7,928 nt of DNA from Comamonadaceae bacterium (GTDB lineage: Bacteria > Pseudomonadota > Gammaproteobacteria > Burkholderiales > Burkholderiaceae_C): positions 1-7,928 of the forward strand of contig CANHBU010000076.1 in the NCBI GenBank assembly GCA_947458345.1, in the 5' to 3' direction. Below, piece after piece: positions 1 through 5,518 of the stretch; the first letter of the stretch is position 1; every line of letters begins with the position of its first letter. Below the pieces are notes generated by a model that had not been told where the DNA came from, did no database searches, and was given only the letters and a program-made list of their open reading frames with translations. A program made the translations under genes and the position numbers.

Positions 1-584
1 ATCGGCAGCAAGGCGGACTGGGCATCGGGCTGGCGCTGGTCAAAAAACTCGTCGACCTGCACGGCGGACAGGTGCGCGCGGCCAGCGCCGGCCCCGGCTG
101 CGGCAGCGTCTTTACCGTGCGGCTGCCGCGGGATCTTCAGGTGCTGCCCCAAGCGACCGACGCCAGCGAGCCAGGGCCGGTGCAAAGCGCGCCCAGCCCA
201 AGCGAGCAAAGTTTGACGATTTTGGTGGTCGACGACAACGTCGATGCCGCGCGAACCCTGATGATGTTTCTGCAGGCCTGCGGTCACCGCTGCGAGGTGG
301 CCCACGACGCCGAGGAGGCGCTGCGAATGGCGCGGCAGCGGCCGCCCCAGGTTTTCATCCTGGACATCGGCCTGCCCGGCATGGACGGGCGCGAACTGGC
401 GCGCCAACTGCGGCAAGACCCGCCCACCCGAGACGCGCGCATCCTGGCCTTGAGCGGCTACGCGCAGCCGCAGGAGCAAGCCGCTGCCTTGGCCGCCGGC
501 TTCGACCACTATCTGGTCAAGCCAGTGGATGTGGAGCTTTTGCTGCGACTGCTGCAAGAAAAAAGTCAGAGCGCAAGCGCCTGA
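1..584 (+). CDS. Hybrid sensor histidine kinase, C-terminal part (ATPase end plus receiver domain), 5' partial
   Basis: Only the 3' end is in the window; the frame starts at base 3 and gives 193 residues, so no start codon is assigned. The first visible residues contain GGLGIGLALV, the G2-type glycine box of histidine kinase ATPase domains, followed by VKKLVDLHGG and a closing GSVFTVRLP strand, typical of the end of a HATPase_c domain. A proline- and serine-rich linker of about 30 residues leads to a complete receiver (REC) domain: acidic pair in LVVDDN, phospho-acceptor Asp in FILDIGLPGMDG (codon 363-365), conserved Ser in ALSGY and conserved Lys in LVKPVD. The protein is therefore a membrane-linked or cytosolic kinase that passes phosphate to its own C-terminal receiver and probably onward to a phosphotransfer or regulator protein. 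The sensory part and catalytic His lie outside the window, so the stimulus is unknown. It converges on the importer operon, so co-transcription is not expected. Confidence 0.93.
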   Translation, partial: RQQGGLGIGLALVKKLVDLHGGQVRAASAGPGCGSVFTVRLPRDLQVLPQATDASEPGPVQSAPSPSEQSLTILVVDDNVDAARTLMMFLQACGHRCEVAHDAEEALRMARQRPPQVFILDIGLPGMDGRELARQLRQDPPTRDARILALSGYAQPQEQAAALAAGFDHYLVKPVDVELLLRLLQEKSQSASA

Positions 585-590
585 GCCTGC

Positions 591-604
591 GACCCGCGCG
601 GGTC
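591..604. repeat. Perfect 14-bp palindrome in the convergent gap
   Basis: GACCCGCGCGGGTC is perfectly self-complementary and lies 7 nt past the kinase stop codon. As RNA it could form a 5-bp stem with a GCGC loop on either strand. No T-run follows on either side, so it is not a typical intrinsic terminator. It could be part of a weak terminator or a protein-binding site; it may also be chance in GC-rich DNA. Confidence 0.5.
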
Positions 605-649
605 AGCAAAACCAGGGCCGTCCCTCACAGCGCAGAGCCCGCGCAGGGG

Positions 650-671
650 GGCGCCGGTCATGCGAGGCGCC
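650..671 (-). terminator. Possible hairpin terminator after livM (weak)
   Basis: Two copies of the self-complementary hexamer GGCGCC (650-655 and 666-671) can pair around a 10-nt loop directly after the livM stop codon (678-676). The stem is short but all G/C. There is no U-tract after it on the - strand, so it could act only as a poor intrinsic terminator, a 3' end protector or a helper of Rho-dependent termination. It lies in the 585-675 convergent gap, where both transcripts must end. Confidence 0.25.
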
Positions 672-675
672 GCTA

Positions 676-1599
676 TCAGGCCTTCTTGCCCAAGCGGTGC
701 GCAATTTCGCCCACGATACCGCGGCGAAACAGCAAAACGCAGACCACGAAGGTCAGGCCCATGAGAATGGAGACCATGGAGCCCAGATTGGCCAGGTAGT
801 TCTGCATGGTCACGATGATCGCGGCACCGAGCACCGGGCCGAGCAACGTCCCCATGCCGCCAAGCAAAGTCATGAGCACCACTTCGCCGGACATCTGCCA
901 GCCCACGTCGGTGAGCGTGGCCAGGCCAAAAGCAATCGCTTTGGTCGCGCCGGCCAGACCTGCGAGCGTGCCCGACAGTACAAAGGCCAGCAACTTGTAG
1001 CGGTCGACGTTGTAGCCCAGGGACAGGGCCCGGGCTTCGTTTTCACGAATGGACTTGAGCACCTGGCCAAAAGGCGAGTGGATGATGCGGTAGATCAGCG
1101 CAAAACCCACCAGGAAGATGGCCGCGACCACGTAGTACATGCGGGTGTCGTTGCCCAGATCAATCAGGCCGAACAAGCGGCCCCTGGGCACGCTCTGGAT
1201 GCCGTCTTCGGCGTAGGTGAAGGGCGCCTGCACGCAGATGAAGTAAACCATCTGGGCCAGCGCCAGGGTCACCATGGCAAAGTAAATGCCCTGCCGCCGC
1301 ACCGCTAGCCAGCCAGTGACCAGCCCAATGCCGGCGGCCGACGCCGTGCCGCACAAGATGGCCAACTCCGGGCTCAAGCCCCAGACCTTGGCCGCATGGG
1401 CCGAGACGTAGGCGGCAAAGCCGAAGAACATCGCATGGCCAAATGAGAGCAGGCCGGTAAAGCCGATCAGCAGATTGAAGGCGCAGGCAAACAGGGCAAA
1501 GCACAGCACCTTCATCAAGAAGATGGGGTAGCCCACGAAAGGCGCCACCAGCAGCAGCGCCAGCAAGGCCAGGTAAAGCGCGCGGGTTGAGTTCATCAT
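676..1599 (-). CDS. livM: LIV-type ABC transporter permease LivM
   Basis: Second membrane subunit of the branched-chain-amino-acid-type ABC importer; it would pair with LivH in the inner membrane. The 307-residue product is hydrophobic throughout, with the family landmarks LLIGFTGLLSFGHAMFFG (about 43-60), RRQGIYFAMVTLALAQM (101-117), the cytoplasmic coupling-helix region SPFGQVLKSIRENEARALSLGYNV (about 175-198, EAA-like loop that docks on an ATPase) and LLGGMGTLLGP (245-255). Length is usual for the family. Two adjacent ATG codons are possible starts. The first (1599-1597) overlaps the livH stop as ATGA; the second (1596-1594) sits 5 nt after a GGGAG Shine-Dalgarno, against only 2 nt for the first, so the second may be the real start. 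Overlap with livH implies translational coupling. The name reflects family; the transported substrate is not known. Confidence 0.95.
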   Translation of the reverse strand: MMNSTRALYLALLALLLVAPFVGYPIFLMKVLCFALFACAFNLLIGFTGLLSFGHAMFFGFAAYVSAHAAKVWGLSPELAILCGTASAAGIGLVTGWLAVRRQGIYFAMVTLALAQMVYFICVQAPFTYAEDGIQSVPRGRLFGLIDLGNDTRMYYVVAAIFLVGFALIYRIIHSPFGQVLKSIRENEARALSLGYNVDRYKLLAFVLSGTLAGLAGATKAIAFGLATLTDVGWQMSGEVVLMTLLGGMGTLLGPVLGAAIIVTMQNYLANLGSMVSILMGLTFVVCVLLFRRGIVGEIAHRLGKKA

Positions 1600-2483
1600 T
1601 TCTCCCGCCCGAACAGACCGGCCGGCCGCACCATGAGCACGATGGCCATGATGATGAAGACCACGGTGCTGGAAATCTCGGCGTAAAACACCTTGGTCAG
1701 GCCCTCGATCAGACCCAGGGCAATGCCCGTGAGGATGGAGCCCAAAATGGAGCCCATGCCGCCGATCACCACCACCGCAAACACGACGATGATGATGTTC
1801 GATCCCATCAATGGGCTAACTTGGTAGATGGGCGCGGCCATCACGCCGGCCAAACCGGCCAGCGCCACGCCAAAGGCATAGGTCAGGGTGACCATCAGCG
1901 GCACATTGATGCCGAAGGCTTTGACCAAGTTCGGGTTCTCGGTGCCGGCCCTGAGGTAGGCGCCCAGCTTGGTCTTTTCAATCACATACCAGGTGAACAG
2001 ACACAGCACGATCGAGACCACCACCACCCAGGCGCGGTACTTGGGCAGCATCATGAAGCCCACGTCATAGGCGCCCCTGAACACCGCAGGCAGCTCATAG
2101 GGCATGCCAGAGGAGCCGTAAAACTCGCGAAACACCCCCTCGAGCAAGAGAGCCAGACCAAAGGTCAGCAGCAGACCGTAGAGGTGATCGAGCTGGTGCA
2201 GCCAGCGCAACATGGTCTTTTCAATGAGCACCCCGATCAGGCCCACGCCCAGGGGAGCCAAAATCAGGGCATACCAGTAATTCAAACCGGCGTAGTTGAG
2301 CAACATCCACGAGAAAAAAGCGCCGGTCATATAGAGCGCACCGTGCGCGAAATTGACGATATTGAGCATGCCAAAGATCACGGCCAGCCCAAGCGACAAG
2401 ATCGCATAGAACGAACCGTTGACCAAGCCCAGCAGCAGCTGGCCGAGCAAGGCCGCGGTCGGTATGCCAAATATTTCAGTCAT
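1596..2483 (-). CDS. livH: LIV-type ABC transporter permease LivH
   Basis: First membrane subunit of the importer, partner of LivM. The 295-residue product has the LivH landmarks QLLLGLVNGSFYAILSLGLA (15-34), VIFGMLNIVNFAHGALYM (35-52), an EAA-like cytoplasmic coupling loop KLGAYLRAGTENPNLVKAFGINV (about 172-194) and VVVIGGMGSILGSILTG (237-253), and is hydrophobic in between. ATG 2483-2481 is chosen because it gives the expected family N terminus MTEIFGIPTAALLGQ. The frame stays open to an ATG at 2546, but those 21 extra codons would run through the strong hairpin at 2501-2524 and do not look like LivH. I see no good Shine-Dalgarno in front of 2483; the hairpin ends 17 nt before the start codon, so initiation may depend on that structure or on A/U-rich spacer. 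It follows livK by 77 nt and overlaps livM. Confidence 0.95.
   Translation of the reverse strand: MTEIFGIPTAALLGQLLLGLVNGSFYAILSLGLAVIFGMLNIVNFAHGALYMTGAFFSWMLLNYAGLNYWYALILAPLGVGLIGVLIEKTMLRWLHQLDHLYGLLLTFGLALLLEGVFREFYGSSGMPYELPAVFRGAYDVGFMMLPKYRAWVVVVSIVLCLFTWYVIEKTKLGAYLRAGTENPNLVKAFGINVPLMVTLTYAFGVALAGLAGVMAAPIYQVSPLMGSNIIIVVFAVVVIGGMGSILGSILTGIALGLIEGLTKVFYAEISSTVVFIIMAIVLMVRPAGLFGREK
1602..1606 (-). promoter_or_regulatory. Ribosome binding site of livM
   Basis: GGGAG read on the - strand, inside the last codons of livH. Spacing is 2 nt to the first ATG (1599) and 5 nt to the second (1596), which favours initiation at the second ATG. Confidence 0.6.
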
Positions 2484-2500
2484 GGTGTTGCAATCAAGAA

Positions 2501-2524
2501 GGACGGACCGCGCACGGTCCGTCC
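2501..2524 (-). terminator. Strong perfect hairpin between livK and livH
   Basis: Arms GGACGGACCG and CGGTCCGTCC (2501-2510 and 2515-2524) are perfectly complementary over 10 bp around a 4-nt loop. In the - strand RNA the loop reads UGCG, which fits the UNCG class of stable tetraloops, though closed by G-C instead of the usual C-G. The next bases are TTCTTGATTG, only a weak U-tract. The position, between a binding protein gene and its permease genes, suggests partial termination or protection of the upstream mRNA from 3' exonucleases, as known for stem-loops after malE and hisJ in enteric bacteria. That role is inferred. Confidence 0.65.
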
Positions 2525-2537
2525 GGTCGACACAAAA

Positions 2538-2554
2538 CTGCCTCAATCAGGCAG
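2538..2554 (-). terminator. Small hairpin with U-tract just after livK
   Basis: On the - strand, CTGCCT and AGGCAG (6 bp, 5-nt loop GATTG) begin 6 nt after the livK stop codon and are followed at once by TTTTGTG. The layout is that of a short, leaky intrinsic terminator. It lies upstream of the stronger hairpin at 2501-2524, so the livK mRNA has two tandem 3' structures before livH. Confidence 0.5.
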
Positions 2555-2560
2555 CAAGGG

Positions 2561-3784
2561 TCACTTCTTTACAGCGGCGCAACGGCTTTGCGCCAGGGGC
2601 AAGAAGGCGTCCGATCCCTTGATCGTGCCCTTGAGGTTGAAGTAATCCCAGGCGCCCTTGGACTCCGAAGGCTTCTTGACCTGGAACAGGTACATCTCGT
2701 GCACCATTCGGCCGTCCGGGCGCAGCACGCCGCCTTTGGCAAACATATCGTTGATGGGCATCTCGCGCATCTTGGCCATGACCGCTGCGGTGTCGTCGGT
2801 ACCGGCGGCCTGGATGGCCTTGAGGTAGTGCATGGTGGCCGAGTAGACCGAGGCATGGTTGGAGTTGGGCTTGCGGCCGTTCATGACCTTGCTGTACTTG
2901 TCAGCCCAGGCACGCGTTTCAGCATTGAGGTCCCAGTACCAGCCTTCGGTCAGGTACAGACCTTGCGCGGTGTTCAGGCCCAGGGCGTGCACATCGGTCA
3001 CCAGCATCAGCAGCGCGGCCAAGTTTTGGTTCTTCGTCAGGCCAAACTCAGCAGCAGCCTTGATGCTGTTGACGGTGTCGCCGCCAGCATTGGCCAGACC
3101 CACCACCTTGGCACGCGAGGACTGGGCCTGCAGCAAGAAGGAGGAAAAGTCGCCGGTTGCCAGCGGGTGGCGAACCGCACCGGCCACCCGGCCGCCAGCG
3201 GCGCGCACCACCTCACCGGTGTCTTTTTCCAGCGAGTGACCGAAGGCGTAGTCGGCCGTCAGGAAGAACCAGCTGTCGCCGCCGTCCTTGACGATGGCCT
3301 TGCCCACCACGTTGCTCAGAGCGATGGTGTCCATCAGGTAATGGATACCGGTGGCCGGTGCGCAGTCTTCATTGGTCAGGCGCGAGGTCGCAGCGCCGGT
3401 GACGATGGTGATCTTGTTTTTTTCCCGGCCCAGGGCCTGCACGGTCAGGGCCACGGCGGAGTTGAGGTTTTCAACCGTCATGTCCACGCCATCGCGGTCA
3501 AACCACTGCTGGGTGATGTTCTTGGCCACGTCGGGCTTGTTTTGGTGGTCGGCACTGACCACCTCGATGTTGCGGCCGAAAATCCGGCCGCCGAAATCTT
3601 GTACCGCCAGACGAGCGGCCGCCACGGCGCCCGGGCCGCCGTAGTCGGCGTAAAGGCCCGACATATCGGTGAGCACACCGATCTTGACCGTATCGCCCGA
3701 GAGCTTGCCCTGCTGGGCCTGGGTGATCGGGACGCCCACCGCCAATGCGGCGGCGATGGCGATGGACAACAACTTGCTTTTCAT
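2561..3784 (-). CDS. livK: LIV-type ABC transporter periplasmic substrate-binding protein
   Basis: Periplasmic receptor of the importer, type I periplasmic-binding fold (LivK/COG0683 group). The 407-residue precursor starts with a Sec signal peptide: Lys2 and Lys4, a hydrophobic core at about 5-20 and a likely cleavage after TQA (residue 23). Mature landmarks are VKIGVLTDMSGLYADYGGPG (33-52), DVAKNITQQWFDRDGVD (85-101), FFLTADYAFGHSLEKDTG (173-190) and GLANAGGDTVNSIKAAAEFG (229-248). Cys141 and Cys402 are the only cysteines and could form a disulfide. Start ATG 3784-3782 is chosen for its AGGAG Shine-Dalgarno at 6-nt spacing and because the signal peptide begins there; an in-frame ATG at 3811 would add a polar MPDHQEETS stretch. 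Homologous binders take branched-chain amino acids, amides, urea or aromatic acids, so the ligand is open. It sits 26 nt after livF and is followed by two hairpins. Confidence 0.94.
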   Translation of the reverse strand: MKSKLLSIAIAAALAVGVPITQAQQGKLSGDTVKIGVLTDMSGLYADYGGPGAVAAARLAVQDFGGRIFGRNIEVVSADHQNKPDVAKNITQQWFDRDGVDMTVENLNSAVALTVQALGREKNKITIVTGAATSRLTNEDCAPATGIHYLMDTIALSNVVGKAIVKDGGDSWFFLTADYAFGHSLEKDTGEVVRAAGGRVAGAVRHPLATGDFSSFLLQAQSSRAKVVGLANAGGDTVNSIKAAAEFGLTKNQNLAALLMLVTDVHALGLNTAQGLYLTEGWYWDLNAETRAWADKYSKVMNGRKPNSNHASVYSATMHYLKAIQAAGTDDTAAVMAKMREMPINDMFAKGGVLRPDGRMVHEMYLFQVKKPSESKGAWDYFNLKGTIKGSDAFLPLAQSRCAAVKK

Positions 3785-3790
3785 GGAGGT

Positions 3791-3795
3791 CTCCT
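3791..3795 (-). promoter_or_regulatory. Ribosome binding site of livK
   Basis: AGGAG on the - strand, 6 nt before ATG 3784. It fixes the start. The spacer is CCTCC, which is complementary to the Shine-Dalgarno itself (GAGG-AGA-CCTC could make a 4-bp fold), so mild self-masking is possible. Confidence 0.8.
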
Positions 3796-3810
3796 CTTGG
3801 TGGTCGGGCA

Positions 3811-4515
3811 TCAGACGCCCAGGTACTCGTTCAGCATCTCGGTCTTGCTGGCGAGTTCGTTCTTGGCAACGGTGGCCACGATGTGGCCGTGTTCAATGAC
3901 GTAATGGCGGTCGGCCAGGGGCGCGGCAAAGCGGAAGTTCTGCTCGACCAAAATGATGGTCAGGCCCTTGTCCTTGAGGGTACGGATCACCCGGCCCAGG
4001 GTCTGCACGATAACCGGCGCCAGGCCCTCGGTGATCTCGTCGAGCAGCAAGATGCGCGCGCCCGACCGCAAAATGCGCGCCATGGCCAGCATCTGCTGTT
4101 CACCACCCGACAGGCGCGTGCCCTGGCTGTTGCGCCGCTCCTTGAGGTTGGGGAACATGGTGTAGATCTCATCGATCGACATCCCGCCCTCGCCCACCTT
4201 GGGCAGCAGCATCAGGTTTTCTTCGCAGCTCAGCGACGAAAAAATCCCGCGCTCTTCGGGGCAGTAGCCCAGCCCCAGACGGGCAATCGCATTGGTGGGC
4301 ATGCCGATGGTCTGCACGCCGGCAATTTCAATCGAGCCGGTGCGCTTGCCGGTCAGGCCCAAGATGGCTTTGAGCGTCGTGGTGCGACCCGCGCCGTTGC
4401 GTCCGAGCAGGGTGACCAGTTCACCCTCGTGCACCTCAAAGTCGATGCCATGCAGGATGTGCGACTCGCCATACCAGGCATCGACGCCCGAGACCTTGAG
4501 CAGCGGCGCGCTCAC
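3811..4515 (-). CDS. livF: LIV-type ABC transporter ATPase LivF, with variant Walker A
   Basis: One of the two cytoplasmic ATPases that drive the LivH/LivM channel. The 234-residue protein has Walker A GRNGAGRT (38-45), Q-loop region YCPEERGIF (84-92), signature LSGGEQQ (135-141), Walker B ILLLDE (155-160) and a switch segment VEQN (190-193). Arg44 (CGC, 4386-4384) replaces the usual Walker A lysine. Glu in the Q-loop and Gln at the switch position also occur in E. coli LivF as I recall it, so only the Lys-to-Arg change is a clear departure. The reading frame and all other motifs are intact, so decay is unlikely; I recall similar arginine forms in Burkholderiales relatives but cannot check. 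The start is GTG (4515-4513), overlapping the livG stop as GTGA, with AGGAGG 7 nt upstream. It is followed by livK after 26 nt. Confidence 0.95.
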   Translation of the reverse strand: MSAPLLKVSGVDAWYGESHILHGIDFEVHEGELVTLLGRNGAGRTTTLKAILGLTGKRTGSIEIAGVQTIGMPTNAIARLGLGYCPEERGIFSSLSCEENLMLLPKVGEGGMSIDEIYTMFPNLKERRNSQGTRLSGGEQQMLAMARILRSGARILLLDEITEGLAPVIVQTLGRVIRTLKDKGLTIILVEQNFRFAAPLADRHYVIEHGHIVATVAKNELASKTEMLNEYLGV

Positions 4516-5276
4516 GATGCAGCCTCCTCGACGGTGCCCACGTAGGCCTCGAGCACGCGCGGGTCTTTGGACACCTGCGCGTACGGACCTTCTGCCAGCA
4601 CGCTGCCGCGGGCCAGCACGGTGATGGTGTCCGACAGATTGGCCACCACGTTCATGTTGTGCTCGACCATCAGCACCGTGCGCTGCGCCGCAACCCGGCG
4701 GATCAATTCGACCACACGGCCCACGTCTTCATGGCCCATGCCTTGGGTGGGCTCGTCAAGCAGCATGAGTTCCGGATCGAGCGCCAGCGTGGTGGCAATT
4801 TCGAGCGCCCGTTTGCGGCCATAGGGCAACTCAACGGTCTGCGTTTGGGCGAAATCGGCCAGATCCACCTGCTCGAGCAAGGCCATGGCCTGATCGTTGA
4901 GGGCATACAGACTCGATTCGGGCTTCCAGAAATGAAAGCTGGTGCCCAGTTTGCGCTGCAGACCGATGCGCACGTTCTCAAGCACGCTCAGGTGCGGAAA
5001 CACGGCCGAGATCTGGAACGAGCGCACCATGCCGGCACGCGCCACCTCGGCGGCACGCGCCTGGGTGATGTCCTGGCCCTTGTAGAAAATCTGACCCGAG
5101 GTGACGGCCAGAAACTTGGTGAGCAAGTTAAACACCGTCGTCTTGCCCGCGCCATTGGGCCCGATCAGCGCGTGAATCGAGCCACGCCTGACCTGGATGT
5201 TGACACGATCGACCGCGACAAAACCCTTGAACTCACGGGTCAGGTCGCGCGTCTCAAGAATGTAATCAGTGCTCAT
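4512..5276 (-). CDS. livG: LIV-type ABC transporter ATPase LivG
   Basis: Partner ATPase of LivF and first gene of the importer cluster. The 254-residue protein has a canonical Walker A GPNGAGKT (39-46), a Q-loop glutamine (Gln88 in VRSFQIS), Walker B LMLLDE (170-175) with the catalytic Glu, a switch His (His206 in VEHNM) and the LivG-type C-terminal extension with DPRVLEAYVG (238-247). The signature is LPYGRKR (150-156), where LivG of E. coli has L-A-Y-G-Q-Q; the Gln-to-Arg change weakens a motif that normally contacts ATP bound by the partner. The start ATG 5276-5274 is the only option upstream because an in-frame TGA lies two codons before it. No clear Shine-Dalgarno precedes it, unlike livF and livK. 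It overlaps livF by 4 nt. A 233-nt gap separates it from the ThDP enzyme gene, so it may have its own promoter. Confidence 0.95.
   Translation of the reverse strand: MSTDYILETRDLTREFKGFVAVDRVNIQVRRGSIHALIGPNGAGKTTVFNLLTKFLAVTSGQIFYKGQDITQARAAEVARAGMVRSFQISAVFPHLSVLENVRIGLQRKLGTSFHFWKPESSLYALNDQAMALLEQVDLADFAQTQTVELPYGRKRALEIATTLALDPELMLLDEPTQGMGHEDVGRVVELIRRVAAQRTVLMVEHNMNVVANLSDTITVLARGSVLAEGPYAQVSKDPRVLEAYVGTVEEAAS
4523..4528 (-). promoter_or_regulatory. Ribosome binding site of livF
   Basis: AGGAGG on the - strand, within the final codons of livG and 7 nt before the GTG start at 4515. It is the strongest Shine-Dalgarno in the operon and supports the GTG start over any later ATG. Confidence 0.8.
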
Positions 5277-5509
5277 GGATCAGGAACTGAGTGCTCCAGG
5301 GCCCGTAAAGGGGGGCTTGCGAGCGGCGAACAGCTCTTCCTTATAGTTTCTGCCACTTCCCAAAAGGACGAACCAAATCCTCAGCGGGAAAGGGGCGGAT
5401 TCTATAGCCCACCCAGCGTCCCCGGGTTTCAGTCGGAGATGGCCGCCCTGCCGGTCGGTCTGCCAGTCGATCTGCGAGCCCCTTCAGCGCTGGCGCCAAG
5501 CCGCGCGTC
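5277..5509 (-). promoter_or_regulatory. Intergenic region upstream of livG, likely leader or promoter zone
   Basis: This 233-nt stretch holds no convincing gene on either strand. It is locally less GC-rich around 5341-5380. A possible -10 element TATAAG (5345-5340, - strand) and a second TATAGA (5406-5401) are visible, but neither has a good -35 hexamer at 16-18 nt, so a regulated promoter would have to rely on an activator. An imperfect dyad, GAA-c-AGCT-c-TTC (5328-5339), lies just downstream of the first candidate. The region may give the importer independent control from the ThDP enzyme gene. No regulator gene is present in the window. Confidence 0.3.
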
Positions 5510-5518
5510 TTAGCGCTG
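5485..5518 (-). terminator. Possible hairpin at the end of the ThDP enzyme gene
   Basis: Heptamers CAGCGCT and AGCGCTG (5485-5491 and 5512-5518) can pair around a 20-nt loop that contains a further GCGC/GCGC pairing. The structure spans the stop codon (5512-5510). It has no U-tract, so it is at best a weak terminator or a processing barrier between the enzyme gene and the importer operon. Confidence 0.22.

Noticed and set aside
529..1308. A + strand open frame overlapping the kinase end and livM.
   Set aside because: It starts inside the receiver domain in another frame and continues antisense to livM; its composition is that of a shadow frame.
1587..2645. A 352-codon open frame on the + strand opposite livH, rich in His, Gln and Asp.
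   Set aside because: It is the complement of hydrophobic permease codons, which yields His/Gln/Asp-rich antisense frames. No domain is visible and it crosses the livK-livH hairpins.
3416..3424. A slippery heptamer A AAA AAC in the livK zero frame (seven A's, 3423-3417 on the - strand), a possible -1 frameshift site.
   Set aside because: A -1 shift would reach a TGA after 15 codons and give a truncated binding protein with no evident use. It encodes the ordinary residues Glu-Lys-Asn, and I see no clear stimulatory structure or Shine-Dalgarno.
2588..3904. A 438-codon open frame on the + strand opposite livK.
   Set aside because: It is an antisense shadow: low-complexity His/Gly/Val/Gln-rich composition and no motif, while the - strand encodes a signal peptide and binding protein with a strong ribosome binding site.
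3811..4515. livF as a decaying or inactive gene because of the Walker A arginine.
   Set aside because: The frame is intact, other motifs are normal and start signals are the best in the operon, so a functional variant is more likely than a pseudogene.
4659..5513. A 284-codon + strand open frame opposite livG and covering the 5277-5509 gap.
   Set aside because: It is mostly antisense to livG, with no domain and no sensible start. Its extension across the gap is the only reason to consider it, and nothing there looks coding.
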